A stretch of 64,000 bases of DNA from positions 2,356,001-2,420,000 of the forward strand of contig CBDCYF010000005.1 in NCBI GenBank assembly GCA_965224065.1, written 5' to 3'. The DNA comes from JAOTZA01 sp965224065. GTDB taxonomy: Bacteria > Acidobacteriota > Thermoanaerobaculia > Multivoradales > JAHEKO01. The notes below the pieces were generated by a model. That model did not search any database. It was given only the letters and a program-made list of their open reading frames with translations, and was not told the origin of the DNA. Of this stretch, positions 54,442 to 64,000 are shown piece by piece. How positions within the stretch are numbered: position 1 is the first letter of the stretch; each line of letters begins with the position of its first letter. The translations under genes were made by a program, and so were the position numbers.

Positions 54442-55347
54442 TCAGCTACAGGCCGCGACCGGCGCGCCCCGCTCGAGCTCCGCCAGGACCCGTTCGAACT
54501 CGGTCTCGAGCTCGCGGAGCAACACGGCGACACGCTTGGCCGAGCCGTCGGCGACCGCCTTGCCGATCTGATCGCCGAGATCGGCCAGGCGGTTGGCGCC
54601 AAGCAGCGCACTGCACGACTTGAAGGGGTGCGCCAGGTTTCCGACCGTCTCGAGGTTCCCCCGCGCCAGAGCTTCCCCCATGCTTTTGACCAAGCCCGGT
54701 GACGTTTCCGCATAGACCACCAGGATCTGTTGAGCGGCCTCCCACGAGAGCGGCTCCCAGAGAAGCCGTATCTGATCCTCGACATCGATCGCCGGTAGGG
54801 CGCGGCGGTCCGGAGCCGGCCGAAGGGGCGTCTCCGCTCTCGCCTCGGCCACCGCCGGGCGAACTTCGAGCCACCGGCCAAGCAGAGCGAGAAGTTGCTC
54901 CCGATTGAACGGCTTGCCGAGATAGTCGTCCATGCCCGAGTCGAAACACCTGTCGCGCTCGCCATCCATCGCATGGCCGGTCATGGCCAGAATCGGTATT
55001 CGCTGCCGCTTGCCGGTTTGCGCGCGTTCCTTTTCGAGTCGCCGGATCTCGGCCGTCGCCGCGTACCCGTCCATCACCGGCATTTCGCAATCCATGAGAA
55101 TGACGTCGTAGCCGTCTCGGGCCGCAACCTCGACCGCATCCAAGCCGTTTCCGACCGCGTCGACCGAGCCTCCCAGACCCTCGATCATGCCCCGCACCAC
55201 GTTTCGATTGAGCGGCTGATCTTCGACCAGCAGAACCCGCGTTCCCGAGAGCGATGCCTGGCGGCGAGCCCGAGCAAGCTCGGTGGGGAATCGAAGAAGC
55301 GAGCCTTCGCCGGGGCCGGTCTCTGCACTGATTTCACGGGCATTCAT
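54442..55347 (-). CDS. Response regulator with Hpt domain
   Basis: A 301-residue cytosolic protein. A receiver domain (about 35-155) contains VLLVEDQPLNRNVVRGM and the phospho-acceptor Asp in VILMDCEMPVMDGYAA; AMTGHAMDGERDRCF is typical of receivers from hybrid kinases. The C-terminal Hpt domain has LAHPFKSCSALLGANRLADL with its histidine near residue 237. No kinase domain is present, so it would relay phosphate from a kinase elsewhere. The ATG 55347 is preceded by AGGAGAG. It is the second gene of a unit with the GGDEF-EAL protein, 16 bp downstream. Confidence 0.9.
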   Translation of the reverse strand: MNAREISAETGPGEGSLLRFPTELARARRQASLSGTRVLLVEDQPLNRNVVRGMIEGLGGSVDAVGNGLDAVEVAARDGYDVILMDCEMPVMDGYAATAEIRRLEKERAQTGKRQRIPILAMTGHAMDGERDRCFDSGMDDYLGKPFNREQLLALLGRWLEVRPAVAEARAETPLRPAPDRRALPAIDVEDQIRLLWEPLSWEAAQQILVVYAETSPGLVKSMGEALARGNLETVGNLAHPFKSCSALLGANRLADLGDQIGKAVADGSAKRVAVLLRELETEFERVLAELERGAPVAACS

Positions 55348-55363
55348 CAAGGGTCTCTCCTCT

Positions 55364-57607
55364 CTATCCGTGGTCTGCGACCAGCTCGAGCGGCCGCAAC
55401 GGCACGCGCGGCGCCAAGGTCGTCGGTTGCTCCTGCGGTCTCTCCAACAGCCCCTCGAGCTCCGCCACGGGCAGTGGTTTGCTGAAAAGAAATCCCTGGA
55501 GTGCGTCACACCCGCGTTGCCGCAGAAACTCGTGCTGCTCGCGAGTCTCCACGCCTTCGGCCACCACCCGCATCCCGATACTCCGAGCGAGCGCGAGAAT
55601 CGCGCCGGTAATCGCCCGGTGCTCGGAGACCGCGGGTACGCCCTTGAGAAACGAGCGATCGATCTTGATGGTGTCGAACGGCAAGCGCATCAAGTAGCTG
55701 AGGGAGGAGAACCCGGTCCCAAAATCGTCGAGCGACAACCCGGTCCCGATCGACTTGAGGCTTTCGAGTGACCGGATTGCCCGCTCGACATCTTCGAGCA
55801 AGAAACTCTCCGTCAGCTCCAGATTGAGCAGGGAAGGCTCGAGATCTGCCGCCGTAAGAGCCTGCTCGACGATCTGCGAGAAGTCGGGCCGCTCGAGCTG
55901 GCGCCCCGAAACGTTGACCGAGACTTTCAAATCTCCATACCCGGCCCGCTGCCAGGCCTTGGCCTGGGCACAGGCGGTGCGCAGCACCCAGTCGCCGATG
56001 GCAATGATCGATCCCGTCTCTTCGGCCAAGGGGATGAACTTTGCCGGGGAAACGAGCCCATGCCGTGGATGCTGCCAGCGCACGAGGGCCTCGGCGCCCA
56101 CGATCCGACCGCTTTCGACGTCGTACTGAGGCTGGTAGTGAAGAACAAATTCGCGTCGTTGCAGCGCGGTGTTCAAATCGGTCTCGAGGGCCAAACGCTC
56201 CGCCGTGTTCTCATTCATCTGACGCGAGTAGTACTGGTAGTTGTCGCCACCACGATTTTTGGTGTCATACATCGCGGTCTCGGCGCACCCCATCAGCGTC
56301 TCGGTGTCTTCGCCGTCGCCGGGAAACAGCGAGATTCCGACACTCGCCGTGATGACCACTTCGCTCTCACCCAGCGAGAGGGGCTGTGACAGGACCGCGG
56401 CCAGCCGCCTGGCAATCCCGGCCGCGTCCCGCGGCTCGGCGAGGTCCGAGACCAGCAACGCGAACTCATCGCCCCCAAAACGGGCGACCATGTCCTGACC
56501 GCCCGGCTGGCCGAGCACGTCGCTACAACGGACAAACGAGCGCAGACGATCCGCGACTTGCTGCAGCGCGTAGTCGCCGAGCTCTCTGCCAAGGGTGTCG
56601 TTGACCCGGTTGAATCGATCCAGATCGATAAAGAAGAGCGCCATCCGCCGGTCGAGGCGCCGCGCCGAGGCCAAGCCCTTGGAAAGGCGCGTGACAAAGG
56701 AATGCCGGTTGGGCAATCGGGTCAAACCATCGTAACGGGCTAGGAACCGGGCTCGGTTCTCGGCCCGCTTCTGATCGGTCGTGTCCTGAACCGAGGCAAC
56801 CACTCTTTGGCGGCCATTTTTTCTCTCCTCCGTAAGCTCGGCGCGCTGGCGCACAAAGCGCTCCTCACCATCGGCACGGCGCAGCCGAAACTCGATGTCG
56901 CTCGATTCACCCCGATCGACGACACCGCGAATCGCTTGCCAGACTGTTTCACGGTCTTCGCGGTGGATCTGCTCCAGAAAAGTGTGGAGTAAAGGAGCCC
57001 GGCCCCCTGCCGAGGGCCCAAAAATGTCGACGAACTGATCAGACGCCACGAACTCGCTTTTGCCGAGATCCCACTCCCAGTAGCCGAGCTTTGCGATCCG
57101 TTGGGCGTTGGCCAACCGGGCCCGGCTGTCGCGCAACTCGGCCGCCGACCGACTCGACCGCAGGATGTACTCGAGGCGGTGGGCCAAAAGCGCCCAGTTG
57201 GCGGGCTTGCTGGCGAAATCCGTGGCACCGGCCTCAAAGGCCCGCTGGATGGACTCCAAATCGTCGAGCGCCGTCAGCATGAGAATCGGTGTGTGCCGGC
57301 CTTCGGGTGTGTCGCGAAGGCTCCGGCAGGTTTCGTATCCGTCAATGCCGGGCATCTGGACGTCGAGAATGATCAGGTCCGGGCTCAGATCCCGGACTGC
57401 CACGACGGCGGCAGGGCCGTCTTCGACGAGCTGAACCGCAAAACCGGCTCCCGCAAGCTGATCATTGGCGTAGATCCGCATCACCGGATCGTCGTCAACG
57501 ACCAGGACCAGCGGTCGGCTGGTCTCTCGAATCACCGGCTGGAGCGGGGCCGGTACGGGCCTGGGCGACGGAACGGGCGACAGATCGAAGAGTTTTGATG
57601 CGGCCAT
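55364..57607 (-). CDS. REC-PAS-GGDEF-EAL response regulator
   Basis: A 747-residue protein with four domains: receiver (VLVVDDDPVMRIYANDQLAG, phospho-acceptor in LIILDVQMPGIDGYE, about residue 79), PAS/PAC (about 160-280), GGDEF (intact RFGGDEFALLV near 376) and EAL (AEALVRWQHPRHG near 505; LSLDDFGTGFSSL). Both catalytic signatures are intact, so phosphorylation could control cyclic-di-GMP making or breakdown. The start at ATG 57607 is chosen because upstream residues are not receiver-like. It precedes the REC-Hpt gene, and the two probably act in one phosphorelay. Confidence 0.94.
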   Translation of the reverse strand: MAASKLFDLSPVPSPRPVPAPLQPVIRETSRPLVLVVDDDPVMRIYANDQLAGAGFAVQLVEDGPAAVVAVRDLSPDLIILDVQMPGIDGYETCRSLRDTPEGRHTPILMLTALDDLESIQRAFEAGATDFASKPANWALLAHRLEYILRSSRSAAELRDSRARLANAQRIAKLGYWEWDLGKSEFVASDQFVDIFGPSAGGRAPLLHTFLEQIHREDRETVWQAIRGVVDRGESSDIEFRLRRADGEERFVRQRAELTEERKNGRQRVVASVQDTTDQKRAENRARFLARYDGLTRLPNRHSFVTRLSKGLASARRLDRRMALFFIDLDRFNRVNDTLGRELGDYALQQVADRLRSFVRCSDVLGQPGGQDMVARFGGDEFALLVSDLAEPRDAAGIARRLAAVLSQPLSLGESEVVITASVGISLFPGDGEDTETLMGCAETAMYDTKNRGGDNYQYYSRQMNENTAERLALETDLNTALQRREFVLHYQPQYDVESGRIVGAEALVRWQHPRHGLVSPAKFIPLAEETGSIIAIGDWVLRTACAQAKAWQRAGYGDLKVSVNVSGRQLERPDFSQIVEQALTAADLEPSLLNLELTESFLLEDVERAIRSLESLKSIGTGLSLDDFGTGFSSLSYLMRLPFDTIKIDRSFLKGVPAVSEHRAITGAILALARSIGMRVVAEGVETREQHEFLRQRGCDALQGFLFSKPLPVAELEGLLERPQEQPTTLAPRVPLRPLELVADHG

Positions 57608-57899
57608 GTTTAGAATCGTCTTTCGAATCCCGTCTCGTGCTCGGCCTCCCATCGCAAGGCCCGTGCCGCCGGGGAACGCGAGCACCAGAACGGCCGGTAC
57701 CGGCCCGAGCTGCCTCGGTTTCTCTTGAAAACAAAGGGGTTATGGCTCCGACGGCAACGGGTGCACCGGGCCGGCAAGCTCCGCCGGCCTCCGCATGGGG
57801 CAGGGAGCTTCGCCCAGCCGGGGAATTTCTCCGGGGAGAAATGGGGCCTTTTTCCAATACACCGTGATCTTCGTCACGGTGGCGACGTTCCGAGGCCGT

Positions 57900-57905
57900 T
57901 ATTAT
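57900..57905 (+). promoter_or_regulatory. Putative -10 hexamer (TATTAT) for NtrC-type gene
   Basis: TATTAT ends seven bases before ATG 57913. There is no ribosome binding site. It favours this start over ATG 57904, which the hexamer overlaps. Confidence 0.42.
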
Positions 57906-57912
57906 GATTTGT

Positions 57913-59337
57913 ATGAGTATCTTTAATGATCGGGAGCCCCTCGCGTCTCTCGACTCAACGTCAGGGGGTCGAGGCCCTTCGTCCGCACGTACGATCCGTA
58001 CCCTCGTGGTGGATGACGACCCTCAAATCCGGACGATGGTTCGCTCCGCTCTCGAGGGTCGGCACTTTTCAGCGACATTCGCCAGCACCGGTGAGGAGGG
58101 GCTGGCGGTGGCCCGGGGTGAGAAGTTCGAGGTCGTCCTGCTGGATCTCCATCTGCCAGGCATACAGGGCCTCGACATCCTCCGGGAGCTACAGAGCCTT
58201 CCGCGGCCGCCGGAGACTGTCGTGCTGACCGGCCGCCCTCAAGCCGAGACCGCGGTCGAGGCGATGAAGCTGGGAGCCTACGACTATCTCTCCAAGCCGT
58301 TCGACATCTTGAAGCTGGTGTCGACGCTCAAAAACGCGGCGGCAAAACACCGGCTGGACCGCGAGAACACCGCCCTCAAACACGTCGTACGGCAACAGGG
58401 CCCGGGAGGGCCGATCGTGGCCGAGAGCGAAGAGATCAAAAGGGTACTCGGCCTGGTCCAAAAGGCGGCCGGCACCGACGCCTCCGTTCTGATTCAGGGG
58501 GAGACCGGAACCGGAAAAGGGCTCCTCGCCAGATTGCTGCACAACCAAAGCGCCCGGGCCCGCGAGCCCCGGATGCAGCTCAACTGCAGCGCGCTCAACG
58601 AGCCGTTGCTCGAAAGCGAGCTCTTTGGCCACGAGAAAGGAGCCTTCACCGGCGCGGTCGAGACAAAACCCGGTCTGTTCGAGGTAGCGGACGGCGGTAC
58701 GCTTTTTCTCGACGAGGTCGCGGAGATGAGCCCGGCGATGCAAGCCAAGCTCTTACTCGTCCTCGACAATGGCGAGATTCGCAGGGTGGGTGGCACGGCG
58801 CTGCTCAAGGTCAACGTCCGGATCGTCGCGGCCACCAACAAGGATCTTCACGAAGAGGTCCGGCAGGGCCGGTTTCGGGAGGACCTTCTCTTCCGGCTCA
58901 ACGTGATCACGCTCCGGATTCCGCCCCTGCGGCAGCGCCAGGCCGATATTTCGGGGCTGGTCCGGTTGTATCTCGAGCGACATCGGTTGCCCGGACAGCC
59001 CGTCAAGACCGTCTCCGACCGAGCGCTCGCGGTCCTTCACGAATACCCGTGGCCGGGCAACGTCCGCGAGTTGGCGAACGTCATCGAGAGCATGGTGCTG
59101 CTGGCTCCCGGCGACGAAATCGGGCTCGATGAGCTGCCACCCAATCTGACACCCGCCGATCGAGTCACGATCGAGGAAACCCAGGAAGCGCCGGTCTCGC
59201 TGGCCGAGATCCAACGCCGCCACATCGTTCGGACTCTCGAGTTCACCAACGGGAAAAAGGCCCCGGCCGCGCGGCTCCTGGGTATCGACGTCAAGACTCT
59301 CTCGAGCAAGATCAAGCGCTACGACCTCCGCGTCTGA
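57913..59337 (+). CDS. NtrC-family sigma-54-dependent response regulator
   Basis: A 474-residue activator. The receiver (TLVVDDDPQIRTMVRSALEG, Asp in VVLLDLHLPGIQGLD about residue 76) is followed by an AAA+ domain with Walker A GETGTGKG (about 196), the sigma-54 contact loop GAFTGA (about 245) and VVAATNKDLHEEV. A Fis-type helix-turn-helix closes the protein (KAPAARLLGIDVKTLSSKIK). All elements for activating sigma-54 promoters are intact. It is divergent from the REC-PAS-GGDEF-EAL gene; no cognate kinase is in the window. Confidence 0.95.
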   Translation: MSIFNDREPLASLDSTSGGRGPSSARTIRTLVVDDDPQIRTMVRSALEGRHFSATFASTGEEGLAVARGEKFEVVLLDLHLPGIQGLDILRELQSLPRPPETVVLTGRPQAETAVEAMKLGAYDYLSKPFDILKLVSTLKNAAAKHRLDRENTALKHVVRQQGPGGPIVAESEEIKRVLGLVQKAAGTDASVLIQGETGTGKGLLARLLHNQSARAREPRMQLNCSALNEPLLESELFGHEKGAFTGAVETKPGLFEVADGGTLFLDEVAEMSPAMQAKLLLVLDNGEIRRVGGTALLKVNVRIVAATNKDLHEEVRQGRFREDLLFRLNVITLRIPPLRQRQADISGLVRLYLERHRLPGQPVKTVSDRALAVLHEYPWPGNVRELANVIESMVLLAPGDEIGLDELPPNLTPADRVTIEETQEAPVSLAEIQRRHIVRTLEFTNGKKAPAARLLGIDVKTLSSKIKRYDLRV

Positions 59338-59393
59338 CCGGGCGGCTGATGCGGTCGGCCTCGAGGCCGTTCTGCGCGCCCGGCAATCGCAAG

Positions 59394-59410
59394 ATGCTGA
59401 AAAATCAGCA
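59394..59410 (+). other. Small hairpin TGCTGA-AAAA-TCAGCA
   Basis: A six-base perfect inverted repeat with an A-rich loop between the NtrC-type gene and the DUF5916 gene. It lacks a following U-run. It may be a weak terminator or a leader structure. Confidence 0.3.
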
Positions 59411-59457
59411 ACAACTCGCAGCCTTTCACCGTATAACCCCTCAACGGGCCATCTGGC

Positions 59458-61755
59458 ATGGCGGAGAACCCCGTTCCCATGAATCCGTATCTGACGGCAA
59501 TGGCATGGAAGCGCACAGTCGGGTGGGCGGCTGTCGTCGGCCTCTGGTGCGCCCTGGCGTCCGCCCCGGCCCAAGCTCTCCCCGACGATCCGCCGATCCA
59601 GATCCGAAAGACCAGCCTCGAGATCAAGATCGACGGCGTCCTCGGCGACCCCGGCTGGGCGGAGGCCGTGCCAGTCGACACCTGGTGGGAGACTCGCCCC
59701 GGAGACAATCTGGTCTCCAAGGTCCGAAACGTCGGCTATCTGGTCTACGACGACGATTTTCTCTACGCCTCGTTCGAGTTCGAAGACCCGACACCCGAGA
59801 AGATCCGGGCGCCGCTCGCCAACCGCGACAACGTGCCGGGCTACACCGATTACGGGGGCGTGCTGATCGACGCCAACAACGACGGCCAGACGGCACAGAT
59901 GTTTCTCGCCAACGCCCGAGGCATCCAGTACGACGCCATCAACAGCGACGCCTCGGGCGAGGACTCGGCGCCGGACTTCTTCTGGGAGAGCGCCGCCAAG
60001 GTGACACCGCAGGGATGGGTGCTCGAGATCAAGATCCCGTTCTCGTCGTTGCGCTATACCGAGTCCGACCCCGAACAGTGGCGGATTCTGCTCTATCGCA
60101 ACCACCCGCGCGAATATCGCTACCAGTTTTTCTCGTCCAGGCTGCCGCGCGAGTCGAATTGCTTTATCTGCAACTCAACACCGCTGGTCGGCCTGGGGGG
60201 GCTGCCTTCGGGAAGTCACTACGTCATCGCGCCGTACGCCACTAGCACCCGGATCTCGGAGCCGGCCGGTGACGTCGGCACGCCGCTGGTCTCGGCCGAT
60301 CCGACCTCCGAGCTGGGGCTCGACGCCAAATGGTTACCCAACCCCAACACGGCGCTCGATCTCACCCTCAACCCGGATTTCTCGCAAATCGAGACCGATG
60401 CGCCCTTGATCTCGGCCAACGAGCGCTTCGCACTTTTCTTCCCCGAAAAAAGACCGTTCTTTCTCGAAGGCGCCGACCTTTTTGATACACCCCTGACCGC
60501 GGTTTACACACGTAGTTTCGCCTCGCCGCGCTGGGGAGCGCGGGCCACCGGCGAGCTCAAGGGCAACACCTACACCATTCTCGCGGGCGAGGACCGCGGG
60601 GGTGGCAGCGTCATCATTCCCGGCTCGCAGGGCTCGGAGCTGGTCGACCAGGACCAGTCGTCCTTTGTCACGATGGGCCGGTTTCGTCGCAACTTCGGCC
60701 CCTCGTTCATGAGTTTTGTCTTTACCGGCCGAGAAGTCGATGACGGCTCGTACAACAGGGTTCTGGGGCCCGATTTCCGCTGGGAGCCGACCGAGAAAGA
60801 CGTCATCACCGGTCAGATCCTGTTCTCAGAGAGCAAAACACCCATCCTTCCGGATCTCACCGACGAATGGGACGGACGCAAGCTCTCCGGTCACGCCGCC
60901 GAGCTCTGGTGGTACCGGCAGACCAAGAAGTGGGACTATTTCACCCTCTATCAAGACCTCTCCAACGACTTTCGCGCCGACAACGGTTTTGTGCCCCAGG
61001 TCGGCATTCGTCGCGGCTTTGGCGAGATCGGCCGGAGCTTCTACCCGGAAGACAAGCCGATCACACGGCTGCGAATGTTCACCCTGGGCTCCTACCGGGT
61101 GGACCGCGACGGCAATGTCCTGTCGCAATGGATCATGCCGGGATTCGGGTTCGACGCGACGCTCAATTCCTTTGTCCGGGTCGAGTTCTTGTTTGGCGAA
61201 GAGCGCTCGGGCACCGAGCTGATCCGAAACAACCAGATCCGTCCCCGGGTCGTGTTGCGACCCGGCCGGGTGCTCTCGCAGATCGAGCTCTCCGCCCGTT
61301 TTGGCGACGCCGTCGACTTCGCCAACGATCGGCCCGGAGACGGCCTGAGCCTTGGGTTGGAGCTCGACCTGCGGCCCACCGACCACCTGCAGTTGAGCCT
61401 CGACACCGAACGGCGCACGCTCGACGTCACCACAGCCGAGGGGCTATCCGGCGAGCTCTTTGCGGCCCAGGTGGCGCAACTCCGCGGCACCTATACCTTC
61501 AACGCCAAGAGCTGGCTTCGCCTGATCGGCCAGTGGGTGCGAACCGAGCGCAGGCCCGAGCTCTACAAAGTCCCCGAGGATTTCAGTGCGCTCTCGGAAA
61601 ACGTCGGAGGCACGCTGGTCTTCGCCTACAAGCTCAACTGGCAGTCGGTTCTGTTTGTCGGCTATGGCGATTCGCGAGAGCTGGATGCGCTCGACGATCT
61701 CAAGCCGGCGAGCGAGCAGATTTTTGTGAAAGTCTCCTACGCGCTCCAGCGTTAG
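59458..61755 (+). CDS. DUF5916/CBM9-like outer-membrane protein
   Basis: A 765-residue protein. After a signal region (GWAAVVGLWCALASAPAQA), residues about 45-230 are a CBM9-like sugar-binding domain (EIKIDGVLGDPGWAEAVP, VYDDDFLYASFEFEDP, WVLEIKIPFSSLRY). The rest is a DUF5916 barrel-like part: NPDFSQIETDAPLISANERF, FPEKRPFFLEGADLFDTP, and later alternating strands ending VKVSYALQR. Such proteins are abundant in Acidobacteriota and Bacteroidota; they are probably outer-membrane proteins linked to peptide or polysaccharide use. The start could be ATG 59458, 59479 or 59500. Confidence 0.87.
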   Translation: MAENPVPMNPYLTAMAWKRTVGWAAVVGLWCALASAPAQALPDDPPIQIRKTSLEIKIDGVLGDPGWAEAVPVDTWWETRPGDNLVSKVRNVGYLVYDDDFLYASFEFEDPTPEKIRAPLANRDNVPGYTDYGGVLIDANNDGQTAQMFLANARGIQYDAINSDASGEDSAPDFFWESAAKVTPQGWVLEIKIPFSSLRYTESDPEQWRILLYRNHPREYRYQFFSSRLPRESNCFICNSTPLVGLGGLPSGSHYVIAPYATSTRISEPAGDVGTPLVSADPTSELGLDAKWLPNPNTALDLTLNPDFSQIETDAPLISANERFALFFPEKRPFFLEGADLFDTPLTAVYTRSFASPRWGARATGELKGNTYTILAGEDRGGGSVIIPGSQGSELVDQDQSSFVTMGRFRRNFGPSFMSFVFTGREVDDGSYNRVLGPDFRWEPTEKDVITGQILFSESKTPILPDLTDEWDGRKLSGHAAELWWYRQTKKWDYFTLYQDLSNDFRADNGFVPQVGIRRGFGEIGRSFYPEDKPITRLRMFTLGSYRVDRDGNVLSQWIMPGFGFDATLNSFVRVEFLFGEERSGTELIRNNQIRPRVVLRPGRVLSQIELSARFGDAVDFANDRPGDGLSLGLELDLRPTDHLQLSLDTERRTLDVTTAEGLSGELFAAQVAQLRGTYTFNAKSWLRLIGQWVRTERRPELYKVPEDFSALSENVGGTLVFAYKLNWQSVLFVGYGDSRELDALDDLKPASEQIFVKVSYALQR

Positions 61756-61959
61756 CGCGTTCGGGCGGGGGCAAGCCCCGCCCCTACTCAACGGCCGCCA
61801 GAGGCGGCGGCCGCTTCAGGGCACGACGTGCAGGGGTAACCGGCTAAAGCGGCTGGCGGCTCTGCCAGCCGTATAGGTAGCTCAACGGTAGAGACGGCGG
61901 CCGTGCTATGTAGGGGCCGGGCTTGCCCCGGCCCGTGCCCTCTGTCGACCGCGCCTGCT
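61756..61959. repeat. Intergenic cluster of palindromic repeats
   Basis: About 200 bp after the DUF5916 gene consist of repeats: a reverse-complement copy of the 10292 element (61762-61787), REP-like copies near 61792-61818 and 61848-61871 (inverted), a degenerate one near 61893-61905, and a GTAGGGGC variant (61910-61935). No gene is seen. Confidence 0.75.
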
Positions 61960-62469
61960 TCAGGCGCGCTTGTACAGAATCTCCATCGATTTCATCTCCC
62001 CCTCGCCGGTCTCGAAGTACATCTCCATCCGGTGGTTGTCGTCGTCCTCGAGGACGATCACCGAGCGTTTCGTCATGTTGTCGCCGGTCGCAGGGTTGGG
62101 TATCTCGCCGATCATGGTCCAGACCTTGCCGGTTTCGTCGATCTCGCCGGTCTCGGTCTGCATCATGGTCGAGGCGTTATCGATCCAGAAGCCCTCATAA
62201 CGCTTGGTGATGTTGTTGTAGCCCCAGTAGCCGCGGCCCTCGAACTCGGGAAATGGACCGTCGTTGGGGTCGCCAGTGTAGGTCTGTTTGAGAAAACGGC
62301 CGCCGAGATCGAACTCGTTGACCATCGTGCCGGTGGAGACCATCGGGTCTCCGGGCCCCATCCACATGCTGACTTGCGCCTTGAACGTGCCTTCGAACGG
62401 CTTCAACTTCTCGTGCTCGGGGGTCGTCGCCGCCATGGCCGCGAAATCCGGTGCTGATTCGGTCGTCAA
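61960..62469 (-). CDS. DUF1579-family protein
   Basis: A 169-residue cytosolic protein: EHEKLKPFEGTFKAQVSMWM, then VNEFDLGGRFLKQTYTG, GYWGYNNITKRYEGFWIDN and HRMEMYFETGEGEMKSMEIL. This is the DUF1579 pattern of a lipocalin-like barrel, usually of unknown function. TTG 62469 with AGGAGGAGAG just upstream is the preferred start; the frame stays open further upstream, but no ribosome binding site is there. Confidence 0.82.
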   Translation of the reverse strand: MTTESAPDFAAMAATTPEHEKLKPFEGTFKAQVSMWMGPGDPMVSTGTMVNEFDLGGRFLKQTYTGDPNDGPFPEFEGRGYWGYNNITKRYEGFWIDNASTMMQTETGEIDETGKVWTMIGEIPNPATGDNMTKRSVIVLEDDDNHRMEMYFETGEGEMKSMEILYKRA

Positions 62470-62603
62470 TCTCTCCTCCTGTTTTTTCAACGGATCGTTC
62501 GGGGCCGGATCATAACTCGGGACGAAACTTGATACGGCCCACCCCAAGGCAGGTTGCGGCGCGGCCGAATGGCCTTAAACTCGGCCCGCGAGGAGGGTTG
62601 GTT

Positions 62604-64000
<1,397 letters not shown>

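Overview
The window is GC-rich DNA with densely packed genes on both strands and many secreted, protease and lipase-like proteins. The gene set includes a secreted tricorn-type protease, a DUF5916 outer-membrane protein, a patatin with a membrane domain, MoxR/VWA pairs, a YfcC transporter, several PAS/GGDEF/EAL and NtrC regulators, and a protein carrying the motif FADGFESGD. This suggests a Gram-negative chemoheterotroph, most likely an Acidobacteriota (Thermoanaerobaculia-like) genome. That placement is inference; the window holds no rRNA or other taxonomic marker, and I saw no tRNA, CRISPR array or intact insertion sequence.

Layout. 1-19.7 kb is mostly housekeeping and secreted functions: DUF4442 thioesterase (cut by the left edge), PAS-PAS-GGDEF-EAL, JAMM peptidase and barrel protein, tricorn protease, HD hydrolase, DUF429-like protein, YpfJ-type peptidase, a VWA/MoxR pair, an NmrA-like protein, a ClpX-like ATPase, a beta-propeller protein and three alpha/beta hydrolases. 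19.9-28 kb is accessory: two unknown small genes, a broken pterin dehydratase, and on the minus strand a 1760-residue secreted Rhs protein followed by a zincin-motif protein, an orphan duplicated piece of Rhs core, and two small possible immunity genes. A beta-gamma-crystallin gene and a divergent XRE regulator follow.

28.9-45.5 kb carries an MBL hydrolase, archaemetzincin, secreted amidohydrolase, patatin, an ACP-adenylating ligase-acyltransferase fusion divergent from yfcC, a divergent GNAT-like/ATP-grasp pair, and a lipoprotein MsrA coupled to DUF2007. 45.6-51.5 kb is again accessory in character: a DUF2235 hydrolase, a PLA2-like secreted protein and a VapBC-type toxin-antitoxin pair, with deoD among them. 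51.6-54.4 kb is a second MoxR-VWA set with CoxG but without CO dehydrogenase genes. 54.4-59.3 kb is a signalling block (REC-Hpt, REC-PAS-GGDEF-EAL, NtrC-type activator). The right end holds a DUF5916 protein, a DUF1579 protein and an acyl-CoA dehydrogenase cut by the edge.

Features that ordinary annotation does not explain are the Rhs cassette architecture, a 164-bp inverted-repeat element at 39.5 kb, two families of dispersed palindromic repeats, and a recurring TANNNT hexamer 4-9 bp before start codons that lack a Shine-Dalgarno, which suggests widespread leaderless transcripts.
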